Both the position numbers and the translations under genes were made by a program. Below are positions 44,149 to 52,642 of a DNA stretch of 64,000 nt, in pieces. Within the stretch, counting starts at the first letter, position 1. Every line of letters begins with the position of its first letter. Below the pieces are notes generated by a model. The model ran no database searches and was not told the DNA's origin. It worked only from the letters and a program-made list of their open reading frames with translations. Source of the DNA: JAWLGZ01 sp041690635 (GTDB lineage Bacteria; Pseudomonadota; Gammaproteobacteria; Thiohalomonadales; Thiohalomonadaceae); contig JAWLGZ010000006.1 of assembly GCA_041690635.1 (NCBI GenBank), forward strand, positions 62,001-126,000, written 5' to 3'.

Positions 44149-44676
44149 ATGAAACCAAAAAATATAACTCCTCGCGATGCCGAAGTGCTGCTCGACGTCG
44201 ACGACTTCATTGTCAGCAAGACAGATCTCACCGGCCGGATTACCTATGCCAACCGCACGTTTATGGCGATCTCCGGCTACAACGAGTTTCAGCTCTTCGG
44301 CATCCAACACAATCTGGTGCGCCACCCGGACATGCCGCGCGGTGTTTTCCGCTTTTTGTGGGATACGCTGAAAAGCGGGCACGAGTTTTTCGGTTTTGTA
44401 AAGAACATGACCGCTGATGGTGGCTACTACTGGGTGTTCGCGAACGTCACGATCGATGTGGATGCCGCGGGCAATCCGAAGGGTTACTACTCGGTTAGAC
44501 GCAAGCCGAATCCCAAGGCGCTGGAGCAGGTCATCCCGCTCTATCGTGAGATGTTGGAGGTGGAGCAGCGCCATCCGGCCAGCAGCGCCCCCGACCAGTC
44601 GCTCAAGTGGCTGCAGCAGCTGCTTGCCGACAGGGGAGTGGACTACGAGAACCTGGTTTTGGAACTCCAGGGATAA
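44149..44676 (+). CDS. PAS-domain sensor protein (Aer-like PAS, stand-alone)
   Basis: A 175-residue soluble protein with an Aer-type PAS domain (about 15-125): TDLTGRITYANRTFMAISGY, HNLVRHPDMP and a WVFANVTID strand. In Aer this fold binds FAD and reports redox state or O2. There is no signalling domain of its own. A chemoreceptor lacking a periplasmic sensor follows after 25 bases, so the two probably form a split Aer-like receptor. The last 50 residues are helical and could dock on the partner. Confidence 0.85.
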   Translation: MKPKNITPRDAEVLLDVDDFIVSKTDLTGRITYANRTFMAISGYNEFQLFGIQHNLVRHPDMPRGVFRFLWDTLKSGHEFFGFVKNMTADGGYYWVFANVTIDVDAAGNPKGYYSVRRKPNPKALEQVIPLYREMLEVEQRHPASSAPDQSLKWLQQLLADRGVDYENLVLELQG

Positions 44677-44701
44677 CAAGAACAGAAAAGGAAACCGACG
44701 C

Positions 44702-46192
44702 ATGATCAAGAAAACGTTCACGCACGGCGTCAGCCGGCACATTCCTTTCCTGCGTACCAAATTCGTCTTGGTCTGCATCGGCTTTGTCGTCCTGACGCTT
44801 GCCATGGCGGGGCTCTCGTTTTTCCACTACGGGCCGCAATGGGAGCTTGCAGTCTTTCCGCTCCTCGCCTTGTGTTTTGCGGGTTACGCCGTATCCAGCT
44901 TCCGTCGGCCGCTCAAGGTTCTGCAGGATTTGCAGCAGGCGCTTGTGGCCTCCAACCGAGGTGAGCTGTTCAATCGCGTCACCGATACGTACGGCATGGG
45001 GGAGCTTGGGAAGGTTGCCTGGGAATTGAACGAGTTCCTCGATCAGATGGAGACCTTTTTCAAGGAGGTCAACACCTGTTTTTCGCGTGTCGCCAACGGG
45101 GAGTTTCACCGCCGGGCCATCGCTGTCGGCCTACCCGGTCAGTTCGCCGCCTCACTCACTTCGATCAACGCGGCAATCGATGCGATGGCGGAGAATGTCC
45201 GCTATATCTCCCGCAACAAGCTGCTCTCCCAGCTCCATTCACTGAATACCACCAATCTGCTGCGCAACCTCAAGACCATTCAGGCGGACCTCGCGCGCAT
45301 CAGCGAAGAGATGGATTCGGTGGAACAGAGCACGCTTCAGAACGTCAGTGGGGCCAACAGCAATCTGGAGACGGTTGCCACCATCCGTACCTCGATGGAT
45401 GCCATTCTCGCCAAGGTGGAGCATGTGTCCCAGGTGGTGGGAGCACTTAGCGGCGAGAGTGAAGAGGTGGCGCAGGCGCTCAAGATCATCTCCGACATTG
45501 CCGACCAGACCAGTCTGCTGGCCCTGAATGCCTCCATAGAGGCGGCCCGCGCCGGGGAGCAGGGGCGCGGCTTTGCCGTGGTGGCTGAGGAGGTCAAGGC
45601 ATTGTCTGAGCGCACCAAGGGTGCTACCGCCGAAATCACCAGTACCATTGGCCGCTTCAGCAGCCGCGTCAGGCAGATGGTCGAGGAGTCGGCCACCGCC
45701 CGCGAACTGGCCGGCAGCGTCACCACCACCGTGCAGCAGTTCGAGCGCAGCTTCGGCGAGATCGCCGCTTCGGGCGAGAACACCCTGCAACGCCTCGCCT
45801 TCGCCAAGGACATCTCCTTCAATTCACTGGTGAAGGTGGACCATATCGTCTTCAAGCAGAACGGCTACATGGGCATGACCGAGGGTCCCGAATCCGAAGA
45901 GGCGAAGGCGGCATCTTCCGTTCACACCCAGTGCCGGCTCGGCAAGTGGTACTACGAGGGGCGCGGTAAGGAGGAGTTCTCCCATACCACCGCCTACCGC
46001 GCACTTGAGATCCCGCATCAGACTGTTCACGACGCCATACACCGAGCCCTTGAGGTGGCCGGTTCCCACTGGGAGCAGGACACCAGTCTGCACGATGAGA
46101 TCATCAGTCACGTCCGGGTGGCGGAGGACGCCAGCATCGAGGTGATGGAGCAGATCGATCGAATGGCGCAGGAGAAGTACGCCTCCCGCTGA
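44702..46192 (+). CDS. Methyl-accepting chemotaxis protein with C-terminal CZB domain
   Basis: A 496-residue chemoreceptor. Two membrane helices (about 20-43 and 50-68) are joined by only a few residues, so there is no periplasmic ligand domain. HAMP-like helices follow, then the signalling hairpin with IISDIADQTSLLALNASIEA as start of the conserved tip. A C-terminal CZB domain (about 380-490) has the H-x3-C pattern in HTQCRLGKWYYEG and later histidines, known to bind zinc. ATG 44702 is chosen over the longer upstream frame, which overlaps the PAS gene. Sensing probably comes from the PAS partner and CZB. Confidence 0.88.
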   Translation: MIKKTFTHGVSRHIPFLRTKFVLVCIGFVVLTLAMAGLSFFHYGPQWELAVFPLLALCFAGYAVSSFRRPLKVLQDLQQALVASNRGELFNRVTDTYGMGELGKVAWELNEFLDQMETFFKEVNTCFSRVANGEFHRRAIAVGLPGQFAASLTSINAAIDAMAENVRYISRNKLLSQLHSLNTTNLLRNLKTIQADLARISEEMDSVEQSTLQNVSGANSNLETVATIRTSMDAILAKVEHVSQVVGALSGESEEVAQALKIISDIADQTSLLALNASIEAARAGEQGRGFAVVAEEVKALSERTKGATAEITSTIGRFSSRVRQMVEESATARELAGSVTTTVQQFERSFGEIAASGENTLQRLAFAKDISFNSLVKVDHIVFKQNGYMGMTEGPESEEAKAASSVHTQCRLGKWYYEGRGKEEFSHTTAYRALEIPHQTVHDAIHRALEVAGSHWEQDTSLHDEIISHVRVAEDASIEVMEQIDRMAQEKYASR

Positions 46193-46441
46193 AGCTGCCC
46201 TTTCCGTGCGAGGGCGCTCACCATCCGCTGGGGAGCGTTCTGCCGCCGCGTCCGCGTACCGGCGCCGTCCGGATGCGATGGTCCGGCACTTCACTTCCCT
46301 GTGTGAGTCTCCGGTAAGTAGCCCAGTTTTCGGGTCCGGTTTTCCGGCTGATAGCGCGCCATTTATTGCCTATCTTTGGAAGGCTGACCATAAGGTCGAA
46401 GCGTCCCCGGCAGAGACAACTCGGTCTCAAGGAGAAACACC

Positions 46442-47077
46442 ATGGAAAGGAAGTCATTTTCACTGCTTGGCGTGTGTGTATCACTGAGTCTGCTGTCCGT
46501 ATCCGCCCTGGCTGAGGGTAACCGGTACGCCCGCGAGCGCCTCTATCACTCGGAAGTCACCGTGGCTGAAGCCTACCGGCTCACGCAGGAGGACAACGGC
46601 ATTCTCAACCGAAACGGCTTGCCACGCGCGGTACTGCTGGATGTGCGCAGCATCCCCGAATACGTGGCGGGCCATCCCGAGGGCGCAGTGAGCGTGCCCT
46701 ACCCACGGATTCACCCCACCGTGGATGCCACACTTGCAGAGGAGGGCAAGGCCACGTTGCTGGTCGATGCGGTCAAGGCGCTTGTATCGGATGTAGACAC
46801 ACCCATTCTGGTGCTTTGCCGCACCGGTGCACGTAGCGTCGCCGCAAGCAACCTGCTCGCGGAGGCGGGTTACACACATGTGCGCAATATCTGGGAGGGG
46901 TTCGAAGGCCGCCCCAAGACCGATGTGAACGGCGATGAGCTGGACTTGAACAACAACGGAATCGTGGGCGATGCCGGCGATCTGGATGGCTGGAAGAACG
47001 CGGCCGGCCTGCCTTACAGCACCAAACTGCTTCCACAGTTGATCTACAGGCCCTACGACTACCTCTACTATCAGTGA
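46442..47077 (+). CDS. Periplasmic rhodanese-domain protein
   Basis: A 211-residue exported protein: signal peptide (about 1-24), rhodanese domain (about 35-155) with LLDVRSIPEYVAGHPEGA and the active-site loop CRTGARS (Cys126). The C-terminal part has DVNGDELDLNNNGIVGD, an EF-hand-like calcium motif. The exact sulfur-transfer substrate is unknown. AAGGAG is placed 9 bases before the ATG. It sits alone between the chemoreceptor and yceH, within the wider denitrification region. Confidence 0.85.
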   Translation: MERKSFSLLGVCVSLSLLSVSALAEGNRYARERLYHSEVTVAEAYRLTQEDNGILNRNGLPRAVLLDVRSIPEYVAGHPEGAVSVPYPRIHPTVDATLAEEGKATLLVDAVKALVSDVDTPILVLCRTGARSVAASNLLAEAGYTHVRNIWEGFEGRPKTDVNGDELDLNNNGIVGDAGDLDGWKNAAGLPYSTKLLPQLIYRPYDYLYYQ

Positions 47078-47114
47078 ACCGCGTGCGCGGGAGGCGCGAG
47101 CCTCCCGCGCCCCG

Positions 47115-47765
47115 TCAGCTGAATGTATTCACCTGTTCGCGCAATGCCGCAACCTCCTCCCGCAAGGCGGCCACCTCCGCCTCCAGCATTGCCAGCCGAT
47201 CATCATCTCCGGCCGTCATGCCCGTGGCCGCCGTGGGCGTCGGTGGCAGTTCACCCCCCAGCAGCTGCATGAAGCGCTGCTCCCGTTGGCCGGTCTGGCG
47301 TGGCAGCTCGGCCACGTAGGCTTCCGACCCGCGGGTTGCCAGTTCCAGAAGGGTTTCCTCCACGGCGGCCAGAGTGTCGAAGTCATGCATCCGTGTGGTG
47401 CGGGTACGCAGCTCAGCCACCGTCTGCGGTCCCCGCAGCATCAGCACGCCCATGACGGCAAGCTGGGGCCGGGTAAGGTCTTTGGCGGCGTCCAGCGAGT
47501 TGGACAGGCGGTGGGCATACCTGGCCACACGGCTCCCGGCGCTGCTCCGCTCGCGTACCAGGTGCTTTCTTATCAGGGCGCTCACCACGTCCAGTACTTT
47601 CGCCTCATCGAGGGACATCACCGGATCGCGGCTCGACTTCTGGTTGCAGGCAGTTGTCAGGGCGGCCAGGGAGAGCGGGTAGAGGTCGGGGGTCGTGAGC
47701 TCCTTTTCCACCAGTGAGCCGAGCACGCGGATTTCGATGGGATCGAGTTGGATATTCATTGCCAA
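47115..47765 (-). CDS. yceH: YceH family protein (DUF480)
   Basis: A 216-residue protein of unknown function with two winged-helix-like repeats (LDPIEIRVLGSLVEKELTTP start; QLAVMGVLMLRGPQTVAELRTR). A heptad-rich C-terminal coiled coil (about 185-214, LEAEVAALREEVAALREQV) is present. Family length is as expected. Confidence 0.9.
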   Translation of the reverse strand: MAMNIQLDPIEIRVLGSLVEKELTTPDLYPLSLAALTTACNQKSSRDPVMSLDEAKVLDVVSALIRKHLVRERSSAGSRVARYAHRLSNSLDAAKDLTRPQLAVMGVLMLRGPQTVAELRTRTTRMHDFDTLAAVEETLLELATRGSEAYVAELPRQTGQREQRFMQLLGGELPPTPTAATGMTAGDDDRLAMLEAEVAALREEVAALREQVNTFS

Positions 47766-47941
47766 TTTCAGTCGTGGAGTTAGTCAGCGCAACAGCCGTG
47801 GTGCCGCCATACCCTGTTCCTTCCGTACGTTCAAGGCGGGCCCACCCGGTGGAGAGTGTGACCGACGGCAGCGCCAATTGTTCACCGACGAGGGCGTCGG
47901 GCCAAGGTAATGATAGTGATTTGGTGGAGACGCTTTTCAGC

Positions 47942-49492
47942 TCAGTGGCTGGTGCCGGAGCGGTAGTGGGTTTTGTTGTGGACGTTGTACTTGCCTGAGG
48001 GCTTTCGCATCGGCAGGCGCTTGATCTCTTTCAGTGATTTCGCATCGTAGATCACCACGGCGCCGTCATCGTCCCAGATGCTGACCAATGCGTGGCTGCC
48101 GTCGCGGGTGAACTCCACGTGGGCGGCGGTTTTCCCGGGTGCGGGGCGCAGTGTCTCGACGATCTCCAGGCTCTCCTTGTCGATGACGTGAACTGCCTCG
48201 CGATGGGGACCGAAAAAGACATCCACCCAGGCGTAGCGGGTGTTGTCGTGACTGCGCATGAAGAAGCCGGGACCGAGGGTATCGATGCGTTTTATGATTT
48301 CGTAGCTCTCCAGGTCGATGATGCTCACCGCCCCTTCACGGATGTTGGGCGTGGCGAGTACGCGGCGGCCGCGGTACTCCCAGGTGATGCCGGAGCCGAG
48401 ATGGGGAAAGCCGGGCAGCGCCAGCTCCGCCAGACGGCGCCCGGTATCGAGATCCACCACCAGCCCCTTGCCGCCGTCACGGGAGGCGCCGAACACGGTG
48501 GTGTAGCCGAGATCGAAGAAGAAGTCGTCCAGGTAGTCATCCACGGAGATGCGGCGCAGCGGGAACGGTTCGCTCTCCCGCAGGTCGCCCGACTCCGGGC
48601 GGTAGTCGTGCGTCCAGCTGCCGAACCCCTGCGGCGGCGGATCGCGGTAACTGATCTCCCACACCTCTTTGACATCCTTCAGCGCGGCGATGAAGCTGTC
48701 GCGCGGCGGGGCGGTGTAGATGGCGCTTACCCGTGACGAGGTGCCGTCGCGTCCCGCCGCAGGGATCACCTTGAGTGGACGCAGGTCCGCGTCGAGCACG
48801 GTGATGGAGTGGGGCAGATAATTGGCCGCCACGACGAAGCGGCCGTCGTTGGAGGTGGCGATATTGCGGGTGTTGATGCCGGCACGCACCTCCACCACCG
48901 GCGTGAGATTGTAGATGTCGTATTTTGTGATCCAGCCGTCGCGGGAGCCGATGTAGACGAAGCGGCCGTCGGGTGAGTATTTCGGTCCACCGTGTACGTT
49001 CATGCGGGTCTGAAAGCGGTGGACCGGCTCGAAGCTGTCGCCGTCGAGCAGGGTGGCGTGGTGGTCACCCAGTTCAACCACAATGAACAGGTTCTGCGGG
49101 TCGGCATCGAACAGTGGGGTGGGGGAGTGCTGAGCCGGGTCAGTGTGGACCACCCGACTGGCGGCGATCTCCTCCATGCCCCATGGCGGTATCTCCTTCA
49201 GTGGCGTGTAGATGTGGTTGGTAAGCCGCTCGATTGCCTCGGCAGAGAGTCGCTCCCCGAACCCTTCCATCTGAGTCGCCGTCCGCCCTCCGGTGATGAC
49301 ACGCCGCGCCGCATCCGGGCGCAGCCGGTGCAGATTCTCCGGCAGCAACGCCGGCCCCATGCCTCCGAGGCGATCAACACCGTGGCAGCTGGCGCAGTGC
49401 TGCTGGTAGAGCGCCTCCGTGTCATCGCCCGCATGAATAGAGCTTGCGAGGCTCATCGTCAGCAGCGTGAGCAGTGTTCCGACTCGTTTCAT
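47942..49492 (-). CDS. nirN: NirN, dihydro-haem d1 dehydrogenase
   Basis: NirN oxidises dihydro-haem d1, the final step of haem d1 synthesis, and hands it to NirS in the periplasm. From the ATG at 49492 (GGAG upstream) it has 516 residues: signal peptide to about 21, cytochrome c domain with CASCH (Cys33, Cys36, His37), and an eight-bladed d1-type propeller resembling NirS (about 130-510). It is the last gene of the nirS-to-nirN series. Confidence 0.9.
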   Translation of the reverse strand: MKRVGTLLTLLTMSLASSIHAGDDTEALYQQHCASCHGVDRLGGMGPALLPENLHRLRPDAARRVITGGRTATQMEGFGERLSAEAIERLTNHIYTPLKEIPPWGMEEIAASRVVHTDPAQHSPTPLFDADPQNLFIVVELGDHHATLLDGDSFEPVHRFQTRMNVHGGPKYSPDGRFVYIGSRDGWITKYDIYNLTPVVEVRAGINTRNIATSNDGRFVVAANYLPHSITVLDADLRPLKVIPAAGRDGTSSRVSAIYTAPPRDSFIAALKDVKEVWEISYRDPPPQGFGSWTHDYRPESGDLRESEPFPLRRISVDDYLDDFFFDLGYTTVFGASRDGGKGLVVDLDTGRRLAELALPGFPHLGSGITWEYRGRRVLATPNIREGAVSIIDLESYEIIKRIDTLGPGFFMRSHDNTRYAWVDVFFGPHREAVHVIDKESLEIVETLRPAPGKTAAHVEFTRDGSHALVSIWDDDGAVVIYDAKSLKEIKRLPMRKPSGKYNVHNKTHYRSGTSH

Positions 49493-49525
49493 TCTCTGCT
49501 CCGGGGTCAATGCGGTTTCGCGGCG

Positions 49526-50668
49526 TCACGCTTCGGCGATTTCGTTGTCGGTCAGATAGCAGCCGGGGTCCTCCGCCCACCAGTCGCCGCCGAGCTGGAA
49601 AGCGCGGACGCGCGTATTGCCGTTGCAGATGTCCAGGTGGGCGCAGTCGGCACAGCGACCGGTAACCGGGCGTGGCCGCCGCTTCAGCCCGGCCATCAGG
49701 GGATCGGTGGTGTCATTCCAGATGGCGGAGAAGGGGCGTTCACGCACGCTTCCCAGGTCGTGGTGCCACCACATGGTATCCGGGTGTACATGGCCGCGGT
49801 TGTCGATATTGGCGACGTTCATACCCGAGGCATTTCCGCCCCATGCGACAAGCTGTTTACGGAGAGCATCGACGCGGTCGGGGAATTGGCGGTGTGCCCA
49901 GAGCAGCAGGTAGACCCCGTCTGCATCGTTGTTGCCGCTGACATATTCCCTTGCCCGTCCCTGCTGGGCATCTTCCAACGCGGTCTCGAACAGCAAATCC
50001 ATGGCAGCACGGGTGAGGGCGTGCAGCGCATCCTCGCCGCGGTTGCGATTCCCGCGTCCGGCGTAGTTGAGGTGCGAGAGGTAGAAGCGGTCGATCCCCT
50101 CGTCACCCATCAGCCGGAGCACTGCCGGCAGTTCGGGGGCGTTGTCGCGGGTGAGCGTCAGTCGGAGTCCTACCTTGACCCCCCGATCACGGCACAGGCG
50201 TAACCCGCCCAATGCTTCACCGAAGGCCCCCTCACGCCGGCGGAAACGGTCGTGGGTGGCCCCGATGCCATCCAGGCTGACCCCCACATAGTCGTAGCCC
50301 GCCTCGGCGATACGATCGGCGGTCGCCTCGTCAATCAGCGTGCCGTTACTCGACAGGGCTACGTAGAAACCGAGCGCCTTGGCGCGGGCGGTGATGTCGA
50401 ACAGATCCGGCCGCATCAGGGGCTCGCCACCGGAGAGGATCAGGGCCGGGACCCCGAAGGACTTGAGATCATCGAGAACGGTGAACACCTCACCGGTGGA
50501 GAGCTCACCGGAAAAATCCTTGTCGGCCGAGGTGGAGTAGCAGTGCTTGCAGGTGAGATTGCAGCGACGCACCAGGTTCCAGATCACCACCGGTCCGCGC
50601 GGCGTGCGCGCGACCGCCTGGCTGGCCGGTTCGATTAACCCTTGAATGAAATGGCTGATACGCAGCAT
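49526..50668 (-). CDS. nirJ: NirJ, radical SAM enzyme of haem d1 synthesis
   Basis: It removes propionate side chains from didecarboxysirohaem to form the keto groups of haem d1. The 380-residue protein has the radical SAM motif C-x3-C-x2-C at Cys36, Cys40, Cys43 (RRCNLTCKHCY), a GGEP SAM-binding motif near 101, and C-terminal cysteines for an auxiliary cluster (GRCADCAHLDIC). It starts 3 bases after the nirH stop. Confidence 0.94.
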   Translation of the reverse strand: MLRISHFIQGLIEPASQAVARTPRGPVVIWNLVRRCNLTCKHCYSTSADKDFSGELSTGEVFTVLDDLKSFGVPALILSGGEPLMRPDLFDITARAKALGFYVALSSNGTLIDEATADRIAEAGYDYVGVSLDGIGATHDRFRRREGAFGEALGGLRLCRDRGVKVGLRLTLTRDNAPELPAVLRLMGDEGIDRFYLSHLNYAGRGNRNRGEDALHALTRAAMDLLFETALEDAQQGRAREYVSGNNDADGVYLLLWAHRQFPDRVDALRKQLVAWGGNASGMNVANIDNRGHVHPDTMWWHHDLGSVRERPFSAIWNDTTDPLMAGLKRRPRPVTGRCADCAHLDICNGNTRVRAFQLGGDWWAEDPGCYLTDNEIAEA

Positions 50669-50671
50669 CGG

Positions 50672-51172
50672 TCAGCTACTGCCCTTCAGGCGCAGTCCGG
50701 TCTTCTTCAGAATGCGCGTGCTCACCAGCACTGCATGGCCCCGGTTGTCTTTCCCCAGGAGCCCTGCAATCTGCTCCACCTGCCGATCCATTTCTTCACG
50801 GCTGTGGCCATGGACCATGGCAAAGAGGTTAAAGGGCCAGTCCGGGAGCTGCCGCGGGCGCCGGTAACAGTGGCTGACAAAGGGCAGTCGACCCACCTGC
50901 CGGCCCAGGGTACGTATCCGTTCGTCCGGCACATCCCACACGGTCATGCCATTGGCGCGGTAACCCAGCGCGTAGTGGTTCGGAACGGCGGCTATTCGCC
51001 GGATGACGCGCTGCTCCTGCATCGCAAACAGTCGCCGCATCACCTCCTCGGGTTCCAGATCGAGTTGTTCGGCCAGGGTGTGAAACGGGCGCGGGGTGAG
51101 TGGCAGGCCGGACTGGGTGGCCTGGACGATACGGCGGTCGATCTCATCGAGGGAAGGGGTCGTTGTCGTCAC
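50672..51172 (-). CDS. nirH: NirH, sirohaem decarboxylase subunit
   Basis: A 166-residue Lrp/AsnC-like protein that with NirD, NirG and NirL decarboxylates sirohaem to didecarboxysirohaem. It shows the N-terminal winged helix (LDEIDRRIVQATQSGLPL) and the family block PNHYALGYRANGMTVWDV with its catalytic-region histidine. It overlaps nirG by 4 bases. Confidence 0.9.
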   Translation of the reverse strand: MTTTTPSLDEIDRRIVQATQSGLPLTPRPFHTLAEQLDLEPEEVMRRLFAMQEQRVIRRIAAVPNHYALGYRANGMTVWDVPDERIRTLGRQVGRLPFVSHCYRRPRQLPDWPFNLFAMVHGHSREEMDRQVEQIAGLLGKDNRGHAVLVSTRILKKTGLRLKGSS

Positions 51173-51612
51173 GCTTCCAGTCTCAGGCCGATGAAGAATT
51201 CCTCCTCCTTCGGGAGGTTGAGTACCGGATATCCGGTCTCGGATTCGATGGCGTCCAGCACCTCGCCGATCTGCTCAGGTGTCTCGGTGGCAACCACGAA
51301 CCACATGTTCCAGTGATGGTCGCGAACGTAGTTGTGGGCCACCTCGGGGTGGGCATTCACCCTTTCGGCGACCTGATCCAGATCCGACTCGGGTATGCTC
51401 ATCGCCGCCAGGGTGACCCCCCCGCCGAGTCGCTCTGCATCGAACATGGGGCCGAAACGGGTCAGTAGCCGCTCTTCGAGCATCGCCTTCAGCCGCTCAA
51501 TCAGATAGTGCTCGTCTGTGCCGAGCCGCTCTGCGATCTCGGCGAATGGCCGGTCGCAGATGGGTAGGCCGCCCTGAAGTTCGTTGACGATGGCTCGGTC
51601 GAGAGCGTCCAT
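51169..51612 (-). CDS. nirG: NirG, sirohaem decarboxylase subunit
   Basis: A 147-residue Lrp/AsnC-like partner in the sirohaem decarboxylase complex, with LDRAIVNELQGGLPI at the start and the HNYVRDHHWNMWFVVAT block. The frame stays open 168 bases upstream into nirL, but the ATG at 51612, 4 bases after the nirL stop, gives the family N-terminus. Confidence 0.9.
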   Translation of the reverse strand: MDALDRAIVNELQGGLPICDRPFAEIAERLGTDEHYLIERLKAMLEERLLTRFGPMFDAERLGGGVTLAAMSIPESDLDQVAERVNAHPEVAHNYVRDHHWNMWFVVATETPEQIGEVLDAIESETGYPVLNLPKEEEFFIGLRLEA

Positions 51613-51616
51613 GGCG

Positions 51617-52177
51617 CTATCCTGCGACCATTGCTGCGGCGGGTGACGGCAGTTGGCGGCGGTAGCGGGCGCCGCGCTGCTTGAAGCGGCGTCGGCTGAA
51701 CAGCACTTCGTGCGGTATCGCCTGCAGTCCACAGCGCTCCACCAGTTCCTCCACACGGGAGAGTACCGCCGTACGATCACGTCCGTGGATCATGGTGAAC
51801 AGGTTGTAGCGCCACTCCGGAAGGCGGCGCGGCCGGCGATAGCAGAGGGTGACGAAATCGAAGCTCCCCAGGCAGGCACCGAAACTGTCCACCTCCGCAT
51901 CCGGGATATCCCACACCACCATCGCGTTGGCGCGGTAGCCGAGTTCGTGGTGGCGCACGATGACCCCCATGCGCCGGACGGTGCCGACCGCCTGCAGTTG
52001 GGCAATACGGCGGATCACCTCCGGTTCGGAGAGCCCGATCCGCTCGGCAATTACCGCATAGGGCCTGTGGACCAGCGGCAGTCCTTCCTGAATCGCCGCG
52101 ACCAGACGCCGGTCGGCCTCGTCGAGGAGGGTGGGGATGCCGCAGCCGGCGTGGGTAGGCGCATTTCTCAGTTCCAT
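51617..52177 (-). CDS. nirL: NirL, sirohaem decarboxylase subunit
   Basis: A 186-residue paralogue of NirH (VIVRHHELGYRANAMVVWDI block), part of the NirDLGH complex. The first 15 residues are an extension relative to its paralogues. Its start overlaps nirD by 10 bases. Confidence 0.9.
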   Translation of the reverse strand: MELRNAPTHAGCGIPTLLDEADRRLVAAIQEGLPLVHRPYAVIAERIGLSEPEVIRRIAQLQAVGTVRRMGVIVRHHELGYRANAMVVWDIPDAEVDSFGACLGSFDFVTLCYRRPRRLPEWRYNLFTMIHGRDRTAVLSRVEELVERCGLQAIPHEVLFSRRRFKQRGARYRRQLPSPAAAMVAG

Positions 52178-52641
52178 TGCAGGCTGAACCCCAGATTGAT
52201 GTGAAAGTCGGCGAGCATCGGCAGATCGAGCACCGGCAGGCCCGCGCGTTCCGAGATGGCGTGCAGTACTCGCTGCACGGCGACCCCGTCCTCGGCGGTG
52301 ACCACGAACCAGAGGTTCAGCTGGTGCTCGCGCTCATAGTTGTGATTCACTTCGTCGAAGCTGTTGACGATCTCCGCAACCTCTTCCAGCCGCTCGGGGG
52401 GAACCGCTATGGCGGCAAGTGTGCTGGCGCCGATGCTGTGGGGGCGGAAAACGGGCCCGACGCGGCTGATTGCTCCTTCCGCCTGGAGACGCGCGAGCGT
52501 CTGCATAACCGTCTCCTCGTCTGTGCCGAGCTGCTTGGCCATGTCCGCGAACGGCGTAGGGGACAGGGGCAGCTGCTGCTGAAACCGGTCGAGCAGCGCA
52601 CGTTCCAGGTCAGAGAGCGTGGTCTGTGGTCGCGGGTTCAT
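52168..52641 (-). CDS. nirD: NirD, sirohaem decarboxylase subunit
   Basis: A 157-residue paralogue of NirG (NHNYEREHQLNLWFVVTA block). The four separate genes nirD, L, G, H show that this locus has not undergone the nirDL fusion seen in some denitrifiers. The ATG at 52641 overlaps the nirF stop; the longer open frame upstream lies in nirF. Confidence 0.9.
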   Translation of the reverse strand: MNPRPQTTLSDLERALLDRFQQQLPLSPTPFADMAKQLGTDEETVMQTLARLQAEGAISRVGPVFRPHSIGASTLAAIAVPPERLEEVAEIVNSFDEVNHNYEREHQLNLWFVVTAEDGVAVQRVLHAISERAGLPVLDLPMLADFHINLGFSLQWN

Positions 52642-52642
52642 A

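Noticed and set aside
44417..44701. Longer N-terminus for the chemoreceptor
   Set aside because: It would overlap most of the PAS gene's 3' half in another frame; ATG 44702 gives the normal membrane-helix start.
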